A stretch of 64,000 nucleotides of DNA. Source: Fluviirhizobium alvei (GTDB lineage: Bacteria > Pseudomonadota > Alphaproteobacteria > Rhizobiales > Rhizobiaceae). Below, in pieces: positions 37,156 to 46,653 of this stretch. The first letter of the stretch is position 1, and every line of letters starts with the position of its first letter. The notes below the pieces were generated by a model that saw nothing but the letters and a program-made list of their open reading frames with translations, had not been told where the DNA came from and made no database searches. The position numbers and the translations under genes are program-made. The DNA lies in assembly GCF_030551875.1 (NCBI RefSeq), contig NZ_JAUOZU010000020.1, forward strand, positions 1 to 64,000, given 5' to 3'.

Positions 37156-37192
37156 ACATCAAATTACATTCCAACACTCGGGAGGAACGGGA

Positions 37193-38137
37193 ATGAAACG
37201 AACCATTGCAAGAGCAATGCTGACCACAGCTGCGCTGGCGCTATCGGCCATATCGGCACTGGCGGCGGACAAGATAACGCTGATGTACACCGCGTCTGCG
37301 CCCAATCTCGCGGCCTTTGTCGCCAAGGACCAGGGATTCTTCGAGAAGCGCGGCCTGGATGTCGACCTCAAGCTCGCCCAGAACGGCTCTGTCATCGTCA
37401 CCGCCCTCGTTTCCGGTTCCGCCCATATTGGGATTCCGACGCCCGTCGTCGTCTTCCAGGCGATCGACAACGGCGTCGACCTGCAGGCGATCGCCTCGAC
37501 CAACGTGTTTCCAGACCCGAGCGCAGCCGGGTTGGTCGCCGGCAAGGACAGCGGCATCAAGGGACCGAAAGATCTTGCCGACAAGAAGATCGGGGTACCG
37601 GGCGTCGGCGGGCTTCTGGATGTCGTGATGCGCGAATGGGTCGATCGCAACGGCGGCGATTCCAGCAAGATCAACATCGTCGAGATCACACTGCCGCAAT
37701 CTGCAGACATCCTGAAAGCGGGACAGGTCGATGGCGTCGCTAGCGTTGATCCTTTTGCGAGCCGCGCTGTGGAGTCGGCTGGCGGCATCCTGATCGGCAA
37801 CTATCTCGACATCATTCCCGACGGCACGGTCGCCAGCATCTATACCGTGACGACGGATTGGGCCTCGGCACACAAAAAGGAGGTCGCCGACTTCCAGGCG
37901 GCGCTGGACGAGGCGCTGGGCTACATCAAGACACACGACAAGGAAGCCCGCGATAGCCTCGCCAAGTATACGACACTGCCGCCGCCGGTCGTCGCCAATT
38001 TGAAGTTTCCGAACTTCTCGACCCATCTCGACCCGGAGAAGAGCTTCACCTTCTGGAACGAGCTGGCCAAGAAGCGCGGCCTTATCACCAAGGACGTGGA
38101 TCTCCAGGCCTTCACGGTTCGCTATCCGGGCGAATGA
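37193..38137 (+). CDS. ABC transporter substrate-binding protein, NMT1/SsuA-like
   Basis: A 314-residue periplasmic protein with signal peptide (about MKRTIARAMLTTAALALSA then ISALAA). KDQGFFEKRGLDVDLKLAQN and the SVIVTALVSGSAHIGIPTP region are typical of the SsuA/THI5-like group. The ligand is probably the substrate of the cyclase/FAH enzymes that follow. Confidence 0.88.
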   Translation: MKRTIARAMLTTAALALSAISALAADKITLMYTASAPNLAAFVAKDQGFFEKRGLDVDLKLAQNGSVIVTALVSGSAHIGIPTPVVVFQAIDNGVDLQAIASTNVFPDPSAAGLVAGKDSGIKGPKDLADKKIGVPGVGGLLDVVMREWVDRNGGDSSKINIVEITLPQSADILKAGQVDGVASVDPFASRAVESAGGILIGNYLDIIPDGTVASIYTVTTDWASAHKKEVADFQAALDEALGYIKTHDKEARDSLAKYTTLPPPVVANLKFPNFSTHLDPEKSFTFWNELAKKRGLITKDVDLQAFTVRYPGE

Positions 38138-38153
38138 TCTCCCGAAAAAATCA

Positions 38154-38186
38154 GCGCCACGCCGAAAAATCCCCATGGCGTGGCGC
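38154..38186 (+). terminator. 10-bp hairpin after the binding-protein gene
   Basis: GCGCCACGCC, a 13-base loop, then GGCGTGGCGC. It begins 17 bases after the stop codon and before the cyclase gene. A partial terminator or mRNA-stabilising element. Confidence 0.6.
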
Positions 38187-38210
38187 GTCGTTCACATCCA
38201 GGAGCATCCC

Positions 38211-38984
38211 ATGGCCCGCAAATTCGTCGATATATCGGTCGCGCTGAAGTCCGGCATCAAGTCCGATCCGCCGGGGCTGATCCCCAAGATCACCTATCGC
38301 GATCACGATTACGGCGCGCTCGAATTCGAGCAGATGTCCGGCATTCCGGTAGACAGGCAGCTGGAAGGCAAAGGGTGTGCAGCCGAGGAAGTCGTCATGA
38401 CGACACATAACGGGACACATCTCGACGCACCGTGGCACTATCATCCGACGATGAACAATGGCGAACGCGCCTGGACCATCGACGAAGTACCGCTGGAATG
38501 GTGCTATGGCCGCGGCGTCAAGCTTGATTTCCGCGACAAGCCGGATGGCTATGTCTGCACCGCCGCCGATGTCGAGGCGGAACTGAAGCGTATCGGCCAT
38601 GAGCTGCAGCCTTTCGACATCGTGCTGGTCAATACCTCAGCTGGCGTCCGCTATGGGCACGATGACTATCTTGCGCGGGGTTGCGGCATGGGGCGCGAGG
38701 CGACGCTGTATCTCACAAGCCGTGGCGTGCGCGTCACCGGCATCGATGGCTGGAGCTGGGATGCACCCTTCATTCACACGCGCCGCAAGATCGAGGAAAC
38801 GGGCGACTATTCACTGTTCTGGGAAGGTCACAAGGCCGGCGCCGAACAGGCCTATTGCCACATGGAGAAGCTCTCGAACCTCGAGAGCCTGCCCTCCACC
38901 GGCTTCATGGTGTCTTGCTTCCCGGTCAAGGTTGAAAAGGCCTCCGCCGGCTGGTGCCGTGCGGTCGCCATCATCGAGGATTGA
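38211..38984 (+). CDS. Cyclase-family metal hydrolase (kynurenine-formamidase-like)
   Basis: A 257-residue protein of the cyclase/formamidase family. The metal-binding signature HNGTHLDAPWHY is present, with a further conserved DGWSWDAPFIHTR. Such enzymes open cyclic amides or lactones, or hydrolyse N-formyl groups. The ATG at 38211 follows AGGAG. With an FAH-family gene next, a ring-opened dicarboxylate pathway is plausible, but the substrate is unknown. Confidence 0.85.
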   Translation: MARKFVDISVALKSGIKSDPPGLIPKITYRDHDYGALEFEQMSGIPVDRQLEGKGCAAEEVVMTTHNGTHLDAPWHYHPTMNNGERAWTIDEVPLEWCYGRGVKLDFRDKPDGYVCTAADVEAELKRIGHELQPFDIVLVNTSAGVRYGHDDYLARGCGMGREATLYLTSRGVRVTGIDGWSWDAPFIHTRRKIEETGDYSLFWEGHKAGAEQAYCHMEKLSNLESLPSTGFMVSCFPVKVEKASAGWCRAVAIIED

Positions 38985-39038
38985 GCGGCGAGCCACTCAG
39001 AGTTCTGCGCCGTAAGGCCACACGACAGGAGATTTTTC

Positions 39039-40016
39039 ATGAAACTTGCGACACTCAAGAACGGTACGCCGGATGGGCGGCTGCACGTCATATCGCGCGA
39101 TCTGACCACGGCCGCACCGGCACGCGCGGCAACCACGATGCAGGCGGCGCTTGATGCCTGGGATACGGTCGTGACCGATCTCACCGCGCAGTATGACAGC
39201 CTCAACAGGAACGCAGAGAAGGAGGCTATCGCCTTCGATCAGGCAGAAGCGCTTTCGCCGCTGCCGCGCGCCTGGCAATGGCTCGACGGCTCCGCCTTCG
39301 AGAGCCACGGCGACCTGATGGACATCGTCTTCGGCATGAACAAAAAGGAGAAGTTGACCAAGCCCTTAATGTACCAGGGCGTGTCCGATCGCTTCTATGC
39401 CCCGACGCAGGATGTCCCCTTCCGCTCGATCGAGGACGGCATTGACTTCGAAGGCGAGTTTGGCGTGATCGTCAGCAGTACGCCCATGGGCACGAGCGTG
39501 AACGAGGCATCGAAATTCATCCGCCTCATCGTGCAGATCAATGACTGGAGTTTGCGCAAACTCGCCCCCGTTGAGATGAAGACCGGCTTCGGCTGGATCC
39601 AGGCAAAGCCACCCTGCTCCATGGCACCGGTCGCCGTCACACCGGACGAGCTCGGGTCGGCCTGGCGCGATGCCCGTGTAGACCTACCGTTAAACGTTCA
39701 TTGGAACGGCAACAAGTTCGGAGCGGCCAACGGTTATCACATGGCCTTCGGCTTCGACGATCTTGTCGCCCATGCGGCCTATTCCCGTGATCTCGTGCCG
39801 GGTACGATCATCGGTTCAGGCACGGTGTCGAATGCCAATTACCGCGAGATCGGCTCCAGCTGCATCGCGGAGCGGCGCGGCATCGAGATGCTCGATCTCG
39901 GCGAACCGAAGACCGCTTTCATGGCGTTCGGGGATACGGTCAAGATGGACGTCTTCCTACCCGACGGAACACCAGTCTTCGGCGCGATCGACCAGAAGGT
40001 GGTCAAGGCGGGCTAA
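39039..40016 (+). CDS. Fumarylacetoacetate-hydrolase-family protein
   Basis: A 325-residue FAH-family protein. The metal-ligand region is DGIDFEGEFGVIVSS with a second acidic group at QINDWSLRKLAP, and the C-terminal SGTVSNANYRE replaces the usual SGTPxG. It is longer at the N-terminus than the other FAH protein in this window and belongs to a different branch. It is the last gene of the operon, followed by a strong hairpin. Confidence 0.86.
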   Translation: MKLATLKNGTPDGRLHVISRDLTTAAPARAATTMQAALDAWDTVVTDLTAQYDSLNRNAEKEAIAFDQAEALSPLPRAWQWLDGSAFESHGDLMDIVFGMNKKEKLTKPLMYQGVSDRFYAPTQDVPFRSIEDGIDFEGEFGVIVSSTPMGTSVNEASKFIRLIVQINDWSLRKLAPVEMKTGFGWIQAKPPCSMAPVAVTPDELGSAWRDARVDLPLNVHWNGNKFGAANGYHMAFGFDDLVAHAAYSRDLVPGTIIGSGTVSNANYREIGSSCIAERRGIEMLDLGEPKTAFMAFGDTVKMDVFLPDGTPVFGAIDQKVVKAG

Positions 40017-40150
40017 GTGGGCATCCGCCACAGCGGAACCCGCCAGCGCCGCTCCACGCAGGCGCATATCCTTGCCGGGTTTGCTGTAACGCTTATCCGC
40101 ATCGGTTTCACCGACGCCTACCTCGGCCCGCGCAACGCCGTGAAGGCTGA

Positions 40151-40188
40151 CTGACCATGGCCCGCTCCGTGTAACGGGCCATGGTCAG
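40151..40188 (+). terminator. 14-bp hairpin after the FAH gene
   Basis: CTGACCATGGCCCG, a 10-base loop, then CGGGCCATGGTCAG: a perfect 14-bp stem 135 bases after the stop codon, at the edge of an IS6 fragment. Probable operon terminator, though no T-run follows. Between the FAH stop and this hairpin there is only a 45-codon GTG-initiated frame that I do not recognise. Confidence 0.6.
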
Positions 40189-40189
40189 G

Positions 40190-40279
40190 CATGAAAATCC
40201 GATCGACTTCCTGCTCACCGCAAAGCGCAACACCAATGCCGCCAAGCGCCGAAGCTACACCGCCCCCTGGGACAGGATC
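40190..40279 (+). pseudogene. Small IS6-family transposase fragment
   Basis: The frame reads HENPIDFLLTAKRNTNAAKR, the well-conserved segment after the first catalytic region of IS6 transposases. Only about 30 codons survive. It separates the LysR/ABC module from the decayed aldehyde dehydrogenase. Confidence 0.7.
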
Positions 40280-40372
40280 GACAAAAATATCGGAACATGT
40301 GATCTAACCACAGCGGAAACAATGGAAAACAATATGATTTCCGCCGTGATTCGGGTGAGTTTTATCCGTCCA

Positions 40373-41024
40373 TCAGCTGAAGATCACCTGAATATCTGCG
40401 TATTCGACCAGACCTTCCTCGGCGAATTCCACGCCGAGACCTGAGGACTTCACGCCGCCGAAGGGCACATTGGGCTGAATCGCGCCGTGTTTGTTGATCC
40501 AGACGGAGCCGGTTGTGATGCGACTTGCTATCTTCTTTGCCGCCGCGATATCGGACGACCAGACCGAGCCGCCGAGACCGTTCGGGCTATCATTGACGAA
40601 GCGAATGGCTTCTTCCACATCCGAATAGCGGATGATCGGCAGCGCTGGGCCGAACTGTTCTTCATCGACCAACGGATCGCCGTCTTCAGGCCTGCCACGA
40701 TCGTCGGCGGGAAGAACGGCGATCCGCCCGGCTGCCACCCAGCAGTACCTTGCTGTTGCGCTTGGCATCGGCGACGAGCCGCGAAACCTTGTCGAACTGC
40801 ATCTGGTTCTGCATGGGACCGAGCATGCTCGCTTCCTCCATGCCATTACCGACCGGGATGTTCTTTGCATAGGCTACTAGCTCGTCGCAGACGGCATCAT
40901 GTATGGAATCGTGTACATAGAGTCGCTTCAGCGCGGCGCAGGTCTGACCGTTATTGATGAAGGCGCCCCAGAATAGACCTTCAGCGATTGCCTTCGGATC
41001 GGCATCCGGAAGCACGATCCCTAC
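40373..41024 (-). pseudogene. Aldehyde dehydrogenase remnant, truncated and frameshifted
   Basis: Three frames read as the C-terminal half of an ALDH: VGIVLPDADPKAIAEGLFWG, NNGQTCAALKRLYVHDS with the catalytic cysteine, then after a shift near 40745 the stretch FFPPTIVAGLK, and after another shift DGDPLVDEEQFGPALP through to SSGLGVEFAEEGLVEYA. The first half of the gene, including the cofactor-binding region, is absent; nothing is recognised at 41025-41199. Confidence 0.85.
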
Positions 41025-41199
41025 GCGCTGCTCCCGCTCCACAGGCGATAGGAAGCAGTTGCCGGCGAGTAAAGGCGATAGCAAACAACAGGGCGACGAT
41101 CTCCGGCCGTGCCGATGCGGATGGCTCGCATCTGCCTCGACGCGACGCCGCTCACCTGAAGTCCGTTGGGTTCCAGTGGCAAAGGGATGGCCCCAAGGC

Positions 41200-42006
41200 T
41201 TATTGCCGTTGCTGCCGCCAAGGTACGATCAGTTTCTCGAGGATATCCAGGAGATAAGAGAAGGCGAGACCCAGTACCGCGATGACCAAAAAGCCGACAT
41301 ACATGGTATCGACCCAGAAAACCGTCCAGGCCCACCAGATGCGATAGCCGACGCCAGAATCTGCGGTGGAAAACTCCACGGCCACCAGCAGGATGAGCGC
41401 GGTGCCCATGCATATCCGCAGGCCGGTGAAAATGCCGGGCAAGGCGCCTGGAAGCGCGACCGTCAGGTAGGTCGTCAGGCGGGAGGCTTTAAGGTTTTTC
41501 GCAACCTCGAAATAGATTTTCGGGATGCCGACCACGCCTGCATAAGTGTTCAACGTCATCAAGAAGAAGACATTGATGGCGATGACGACATATTTAGATG
41601 TCTCGCCGATGCCGAAGATCAGCAAGAGAAGCGGTAGCAGCGCGATTTTCGGGATAGGAAATATGGCCGCGAAAAGCGGGTTGAGCGCCTCGTGGACAGG
41701 ACGGAACAAGCCCATCGCAAGGCCGACTAGAATGCCGGGGATTGCCCCCATGACAAGACCAATGGCGATGCGCTGCAGGCTGACGGCCAGGTCGCCCCAG
41801 AACTGCGCCGTCTGGATCTGCGCGGCCGCCGTGGCGAGAACTGTCGTCGGAGCAGGGAAGAAAGCAACATTGATCAACCCGATCCGCGCCGCCAGTTCCC
41901 ACAGGCAAAGGAGAAACACCGGAAAGATGATGCCGAGCGGAAGGGCGCCGAGAAGACCTGAGCCTCTGCCAGATCGGGTGGGCGTCGTTAATTCTACTGC
42001 AGCCAT
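41200..42006 (-). CDS. ABC transporter permease, NitT/TauT/SsuC type
   Basis: A 268-residue permease with about six hydrophobic segments and the EAA loop near EVAKNLKASRLTTYLTVALP. The ATG at 42006 is preceded by AGGAGG; a longer upstream frame is rejected. It is the last gene of the GntR-linked minus-strand operon. Confidence 0.88.
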   Translation of the reverse strand: MAAVELTTPTRSGRGSGLLGALPLGIIFPVFLLCLWELAARIGLINVAFFPAPTTVLATAAAQIQTAQFWGDLAVSLQRIAIGLVMGAIPGILVGLAMGLFRPVHEALNPLFAAIFPIPKIALLPLLLLIFGIGETSKYVVIAINVFFLMTLNTYAGVVGIPKIYFEVAKNLKASRLTTYLTVALPGALPGIFTGLRICMGTALILLVAVEFSTADSGVGYRIWWAWTVFWVDTMYVGFLVIAVLGLAFSYLLDILEKLIVPWRQQRQ

Positions 42007-42117
42007 GATGGCCTCCTGGTGCGCGTCCAGCAAAAGTGCGTAAGCGGTTTTGCGTCCGGACTGCGAAAAACAAATCGATACAGCATTTCCCAAGATCCGG
42101 TTTTTACCGGAAATGCT

Positions 42118-42957
42118 CTAGTGCGCCTGTCGCTCGATGCGCCTGGTTTCCTGGCGGCGTGCTTCCAGCACTTCCTGACCGAGGATATCCCAGAGCTCGC
42201 TCGTGTAACGCGCAAATTCCGGCATGCGCCTGATTTCCGCCGAATGACGGGGACGGGGAAGATCGATCTGCATGCTGTGAATGAGGCGGCCTGGAGCCGA
42301 ACTCATGACCACCACGCGATCGCCCAGGAGCACCGCCTCGTCCAGCCCGTGGGTGATGAAGATCACGGTCGACCTGAACTCTTCCCAGAGGCTGGCGAGT
42401 TCCTGCTGCATGAGCAGTTTGTTCTGTTCATCGAGTGCAGCGAAGGGCTCATCCATCAGCAGGATTTCGGGATTGGTGGCAAAAGCGCGGGCAATCGAAA
42501 GTCGCTGTTTCATCCCGCCCGACAGCTGATCGGGACGAAACTTGCGGAAGGAATAAAGTCCCGTCTTCTTTAGAAAATAATCGACACGGTCCTGGCTCTC
42601 AGCCCCTTTCCAGTTTCGCGTCGCCTTCAGTCCGTAGGCAGCGTTCTCCTCGACCGTCAGCCAGGGAAAGACGGATTCCTGCTGGAAGATCATGGCCGTC
42701 ATCGGTCGGGTCCTGTCTTCGTGGCGGATGGCAATGCTGCCGGTCGATGGTGAATCGAGACCGGCAAACATGCGCAGAAGGGTGGATTTGCCGCAACCGC
42801 TCGGCCCGACGATGCAGAGAAACTCCCCACTTGCCACGGTCAGTTCGATCGGACCGAGCGCCATGAAGCCCCTTGAAGAAGGGCCGAAAGTCCGGCTGAC
42901 ATCCTTGACTTCCAACTTGCCGGGAACTTGATCGGCTAATGCATCTGCTGCGCTCAT
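42118..42957 (-). CDS. ABC transporter ATP-binding protein, NitT/TauT/SsuB type
   Basis: A 279-residue ATPase: Walker A GPSGCGKST, signature LSGGMKQRLSIAR, Walker B ILLMDEPFAALD and ITHGLDEAVLLGDRV. It overlaps the binding-protein gene by four bases. Confidence 0.9.
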   Translation of the reverse strand: MSAADALADQVPGKLEVKDVSRTFGPSSRGFMALGPIELTVASGEFLCIVGPSGCGKSTLLRMFAGLDSPSTGSIAIRHEDRTRPMTAMIFQQESVFPWLTVEENAAYGLKATRNWKGAESQDRVDYFLKKTGLYSFRKFRPDQLSGGMKQRLSIARAFATNPEILLMDEPFAALDEQNKLLMQQELASLWEEFRSTVIFITHGLDEAVLLGDRVVVMSSAPGRLIHSMQIDLPRPRHSAEIRRMPEFARYTSELWDILGQEVLEARRQETRRIERQAH

Positions 42958-43955
42958 TTCTCGGCTGCCTCCTTCAGGATCCCGCTGTTCAAATGGCTTT
43001 CAAGTTGCGGATCGCCCTTGATCAACCCTTCCTCGCGGAGGACATTCAGCTGCCATTTCAGCCCGTATTCGCCATCGACATTGATCGCGGCGGAGTCCGA
43101 GGCGGTGCCAAGCGACATTCGTGCGTAAACCGCGGCACTTTCGGCGGGAACGAATTCCTGGAAAATTTCCGCGATCTTCTTGCGACCTTCCGGCTTCGGC
43201 AATTCCTGGCGCATCCACGTGTTTGTCTTAAGATACGCCCGGATGAACCGCTTCGACAGATCGGGCTGCTGCATCATTTTGTCGGAAAGCGCGATGAATG
43301 CCTGGGATGCGTTGGGCAGGATATCCGCCGAGCGAGCCACAATCGTCGCCTTTTTGCTATCGGCGAGCATGGACATGAATGGGTCGATCACGATTGCACC
43401 GTCGATCGCGCCGTTGGACAAAGCGGGGATGATATCGGGCATCGGCATACCGACGATCTTCACGTCTGCCGCGGACAAACCGATCTTTTGCAGATAGGTC
43501 TTGAGCATGATATCGAGAATCTGGCCCGGAGCCGTTGTTGCAAATGTCTTGCCTGCCAGATCCCTGGCCGGCGCGGCCGGATCCTTGATGAGGTCCGAAC
43601 GGACAATAATTCCCGTTGGGTCCCCGCCAGGCGCGGAGGGTTCCAGAGCCAGAGCCTCTGCAACGAGGGTGATCTTCGCACCCCGAGCCATTGCATTGAA
43701 AAGTGCTGCACCTGACGTCGTGATGGCTGCATCCACCTGGCCGGTCGCCAGTGCAGGCGCAATTTCCGAGCCGGACTTATAAAAAACAGACTCGATCTCG
43801 ATGCCTTCTTCCTTGAAGAAGCCCATCTTCATTCCCACGAACACCTGAACCGGAACCCGGATGCTGCCGAAGCGGACCTTGTCCAGGGCCCACACCGGTT
43901 GCGCTGCAGCGAGCAACAATGCCGTCGCAACAATTCCCGAAAACCATTTCTTCAT
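42954..43955 (-). CDS. ABC transporter substrate-binding protein, NMT1/SsuA-like
   Basis: A 333-residue periplasmic protein with signal peptide (MKKWFSGIVATALLLAAAQP then VWA). MKMGFFKEEGIEIESVFYKS and ALATGQVDAAITTSGAALF are family landmarks. The ATG at 43955 follows GGGAGGGG. Unlike the other binding-protein genes in the window it overlaps the next gene and has no 3' hairpin. The 170-base leader to the DapA-family gene holds nothing recognisable. Confidence 0.88.
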   Translation of the reverse strand: MKKWFSGIVATALLLAAAQPVWALDKVRFGSIRVPVQVFVGMKMGFFKEEGIEIESVFYKSGSEIAPALATGQVDAAITTSGAALFNAMARGAKITLVAEALALEPSAPGGDPTGIIVRSDLIKDPAAPARDLAGKTFATTAPGQILDIMLKTYLQKIGLSAADVKIVGMPMPDIIPALSNGAIDGAIVIDPFMSMLADSKKATIVARSADILPNASQAFIALSDKMMQQPDLSKRFIRAYLKTNTWMRQELPKPEGRKKIAEIFQEFVPAESAAVYARMSLGTASDSAAINVDGEYGLKWQLNVLREEGLIKGDPQLESHLNSGILKEAAEK

Positions 43956-44127
43956 GACCACCCCTCCCTGGGACGTTTTTGATCGGATTGGCGGGTTAGA
44001 GCGGCGAACGGACCGCTGAAACGCGCTCACTGCCTTGTTTCTGCGCAATTCTCGCCACGGCAGCAGGAACGGCTCGACACCCTCATGAAACCTCTCCTCC
44101 AGAAGGGTGCGCCGCGATTTTCGCCAC

Positions 44128-45147
44128 TTACATCGGGTTCCGGCCGATGAAGAATTCCCGGAACGGCTCCATCGAAGGGTTAAGTCCCGCATCGGTCAGC
44201 CCCTTGCGCAGCGTCTGCATCTGCGGATCGTGAATGCGCTGGGTCGGCATGCGCAGCGGGCCGCCGTTATAGCCCTGCAGCCAGCCCTGGAACTTCCAGA
44301 CATAGCGATTGATGAAATGGCCGCCGTGCATCTGCTGGGCGACCAGACCCTTCGCCTTGCGCGCGGGATGCATGCGCCAGTAAATCTCGCTAGCCTTGTC
44401 GAACTCGCCTTGGCGCAACAGGTTAAAGACCTGTGGGATCAACGGCCCCCAATATTCATGGTCACTAGTGGCCGACAGCTGGATCGGCATGATCTGCGAG
44501 AGCGGGATCAACTCACCCTCAATCGGCATGGAGATGACCACCTCCTTGCCGAACAGGCGATCGCATTCGATTACGCTCTGGATCGATGGGAAACCGCCTT
44601 CCGCCTTGATGGCCGCAACATTCGGGCAATCGTCGATCAGGCGACGGATGAGCGAAACCGGAATGTCGGAGGGATGGATGCGCGGTGAAAATCCCCAGAG
44701 GAACATCGGAAACAGCATGACCGCGAGATTGGTCGAGTCGCACATGGCCTTTGTGTAGCGATAGATGTCATCCTCGCTTTCCGGATAGAAAGCGGGAGGA
44801 TAGGACAGAAGCACGAATTCGGCTCCAGCCGCCTCTGCCCGCTGCACGGCTTCGATATTCTGTTCTAGCGTGTTCCAGCTGGCATGATGCGTGATAACCA
44901 GCCGATCGCCCGCCTCGTCCTTCATCATCGACATGAAGTCGATATACTCATCCAGTGTGATTGAAACCTCGGAAACCGCGAGCGAGCCTATAAAGCCGTG
45001 TTCGATGGCGAGACGGGTATCATGGCGGATAGCCTTCTCGTTCAGGCGGGTCAGATCGTTCGAGAAGGACGGGAGGGTGCAGTTGATCACACCTACCAGC
45101 TTCTCGCGTGCCCATTCGCGGGCCTCATTTTTCTTGTAGGACGCCAT
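44128..45147 (-). CDS. Dihydrodipicolinate-synthase-family lyase/aldolase
   Basis: A 339-residue DapA-family TIM barrel, about 40 residues longer than DapA. The Schiff-base lysine is K181 in NVAAIKAEGG. The usual YNxP tyrosine motif reads MLFPMFLWGFS, so it is not a standard DapA. C-terminal QGWLQGYNGGPLRMPTQRI recalls longer hydratase-aldolases. With an aldehyde dehydrogenase next, two schemes fit: a hydratase-aldolase giving an aldehyde plus pyruvate, or a deaminase/dehydratase giving 2-oxoglutarate semialdehyde (as in hydroxyproline or pentose pathways). Confidence 0.82.
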   Translation of the reverse strand: MASYKKNEAREWAREKLVGVINCTLPSFSNDLTRLNEKAIRHDTRLAIEHGFIGSLAVSEVSITLDEYIDFMSMMKDEAGDRLVITHHASWNTLEQNIEAVQRAEAAGAEFVLLSYPPAFYPESEDDIYRYTKAMCDSTNLAVMLFPMFLWGFSPRIHPSDIPVSLIRRLIDDCPNVAAIKAEGGFPSIQSVIECDRLFGKEVVISMPIEGELIPLSQIMPIQLSATSDHEYWGPLIPQVFNLLRQGEFDKASEIYWRMHPARKAKGLVAQQMHGGHFINRYVWKFQGWLQGYNGGPLRMPTQRIHDPQMQTLRKGLTDAGLNPSMEPFREFFIGRNPM

Positions 45148-45159
45148 TGCTTCTTCCCT

Positions 45160-46653
45160 TCACAGCGTTTCGCCAGCGCCTTGCCAGGCGAGATATTTCA
45201 TTTCCAGGAACTCCTCGATGCCGTAGATCGAGCCTTCCCGACCGATGCCGGACTGCTTGACGCCACCAAATGGCGCGACTTCGTTGGAGATGAGCCCGGT
45301 GTTGATGCCAATCATTCCCGCTTCGATGGCTGCAGCGACGCGCCAGATGCGGTCGGCATCCTTCGAGAAAAGATATGCGGCAAGGCCGAACTCCGTATCA
45401 TTGGCCATAGCGATCACCTCGGCCTCGGTTTCGAAGCGAACGACAGGCGCGACCGGGCCGAATGTTTCCTCCCGCGTCACCCGCATATCGGATGTCACAC
45501 CGGCCAGAACCGTGGGTTCGTAAAACAGGCCGCCACGCGCATGGCGTTTTCCGCCGCTGAGGACTTCAGCGCCCTTGGAAACGGCGTCGGCAATGTGTTC
45601 CTCAACCTTTTCAAGCGCAGCAGCATCAATAAGCGGTCCCTGCTGGACCCCTGTCTCAAAGCCATCCCCCACTTTCAGGGCGGCCACCCTCTCCGCCAGT
45701 AGCCGGGTGAAACGGTCGTAAATGCCCGCCTGAACATAGGCGCGATTGGCACTGATGCAGGCTTGCCCGGTATTGCGATACTTGGTGGCGATCATGCCTT
45801 CGACGGCTTGATCAAGATCCGCGTCGTCGAAGACGACCAGCGGCGCGTTGCCTCCGAGCTCCATCGACGCTTTCTTGATCGTGGCTGATGCCTGCTCCAG
45901 AAGAAGACGGCCCACTTCCGTCGAGCCTGTAAAGGTGATCTTGCGCACCAGCACGTTTCCGGTCAGTTCTGGTCCGATCTCACGCGACTTGCCCATGACC
46001 ACGTTGAAAACGCCCTTGGGAATTCCTGCGCGTTCGGCTAGCTCTGCCAGAGCAAGGGCAGTCAAGGGTGTCTGCTCTGCTGGCTTGACCACCATCGTGC
46101 ATCCGGCGGCAAGGGCGGGCGCCGCCTTGCGGGTGATCATGGCTGCCGGAAAATTCCAGGGGGTAATGGCCGCGCACACCCCAACCGGCTCTTTCAGGAC
46201 AACGATCCGGCGGCCTTTCTCCGGGGCCGCCATGATATCGCCACGCACACGCTTGGCTTCCTCGGAAAACCATTCGACGAACGAGGCTGCATAAGCCACC
46301 TCACCCTTGGCCTCCGCGAAGGGTTTACCTTCTTCAAGAACGATCAGCCGGGCAAGATCGTCGGAATTGGCCGTAATCAGGTCAAACCAGCGGCGCAGCA
46401 GGATGGCGCGGCTCTTGGCGGGAACCTGCCGCCAGGAAAGGTAGGCTTCATGCGCGGCGTCAATCGCATCCGCCACCTGGCCCCGGCTCAGCTTCGGCAA
46501 TTCCGCCAGCCTTGCACCTGTGGAGGGGTTGAACAGTTCGTACGATCCGCTCTCCCCCTGATCGACCCAGCCACCATTCACATAGGCGCTGGACCTGAAC
46601 AGCGTCGGATCCGAAAGAATGGCCGCAGGATCGGAAGTAACAGCGAGGGTCAT
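45160..46653 (-). CDS. NAD(P)-dependent aldehyde dehydrogenase, succinate-semialdehyde-dehydrogenase-like
   Basis: A 497-residue ALDH of the GabD/DavD group. Catalytic residues are E265 (SMELGGNAP) and C299 (NTGQACISAN); ITPWNFPAAMITRKAAPALA is the cofactor-binding landmark. It would oxidise the aldehyde made by the neighbouring DapA-family enzyme; 2-oxoglutarate semialdehyde, succinate semialdehyde or an aromatic aldehyde are candidates. It overlaps the upstream cyclodeaminase-family gene by four bases. Confidence 0.9.
   Translation of the reverse strand: MTLAVTSDPAAILSDPTLFRSSAYVNGGWVDQGESGSYELFNPSTGARLAELPKLSRGQVADAIDAAHEAYLSWRQVPAKSRAILLRRWFDLITANSDDLARLIVLEEGKPFAEAKGEVAYAASFVEWFSEEAKRVRGDIMAAPEKGRRIVVLKEPVGVCAAITPWNFPAAMITRKAAPALAAGCTMVVKPAEQTPLTALALAELAERAGIPKGVFNVVMGKSREIGPELTGNVLVRKITFTGSTEVGRLLLEQASATIKKASMELGGNAPLVVFDDADLDQAVEGMIATKYRNTGQACISANRAYVQAGIYDRFTRLLAERVAALKVGDGFETGVQQGPLIDAAALEKVEEHIADAVSKGAEVLSGGKRHARGGLFYEPTVLAGVTSDMRVTREETFGPVAPVVRFETEAEVIAMANDTEFGLAAYLFSKDADRIWRVAAAIEAGMIGINTGLISNEVAPFGGVKQSGIGREGSIYGIEEFLEMKYLAWQGAGETL

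Noticed and set aside
40017-40154. 45-codon GTG-initiated frame after the FAH gene
   Set aside because: Short, with no recognised family and no clear ribosome site; not listed as a gene.
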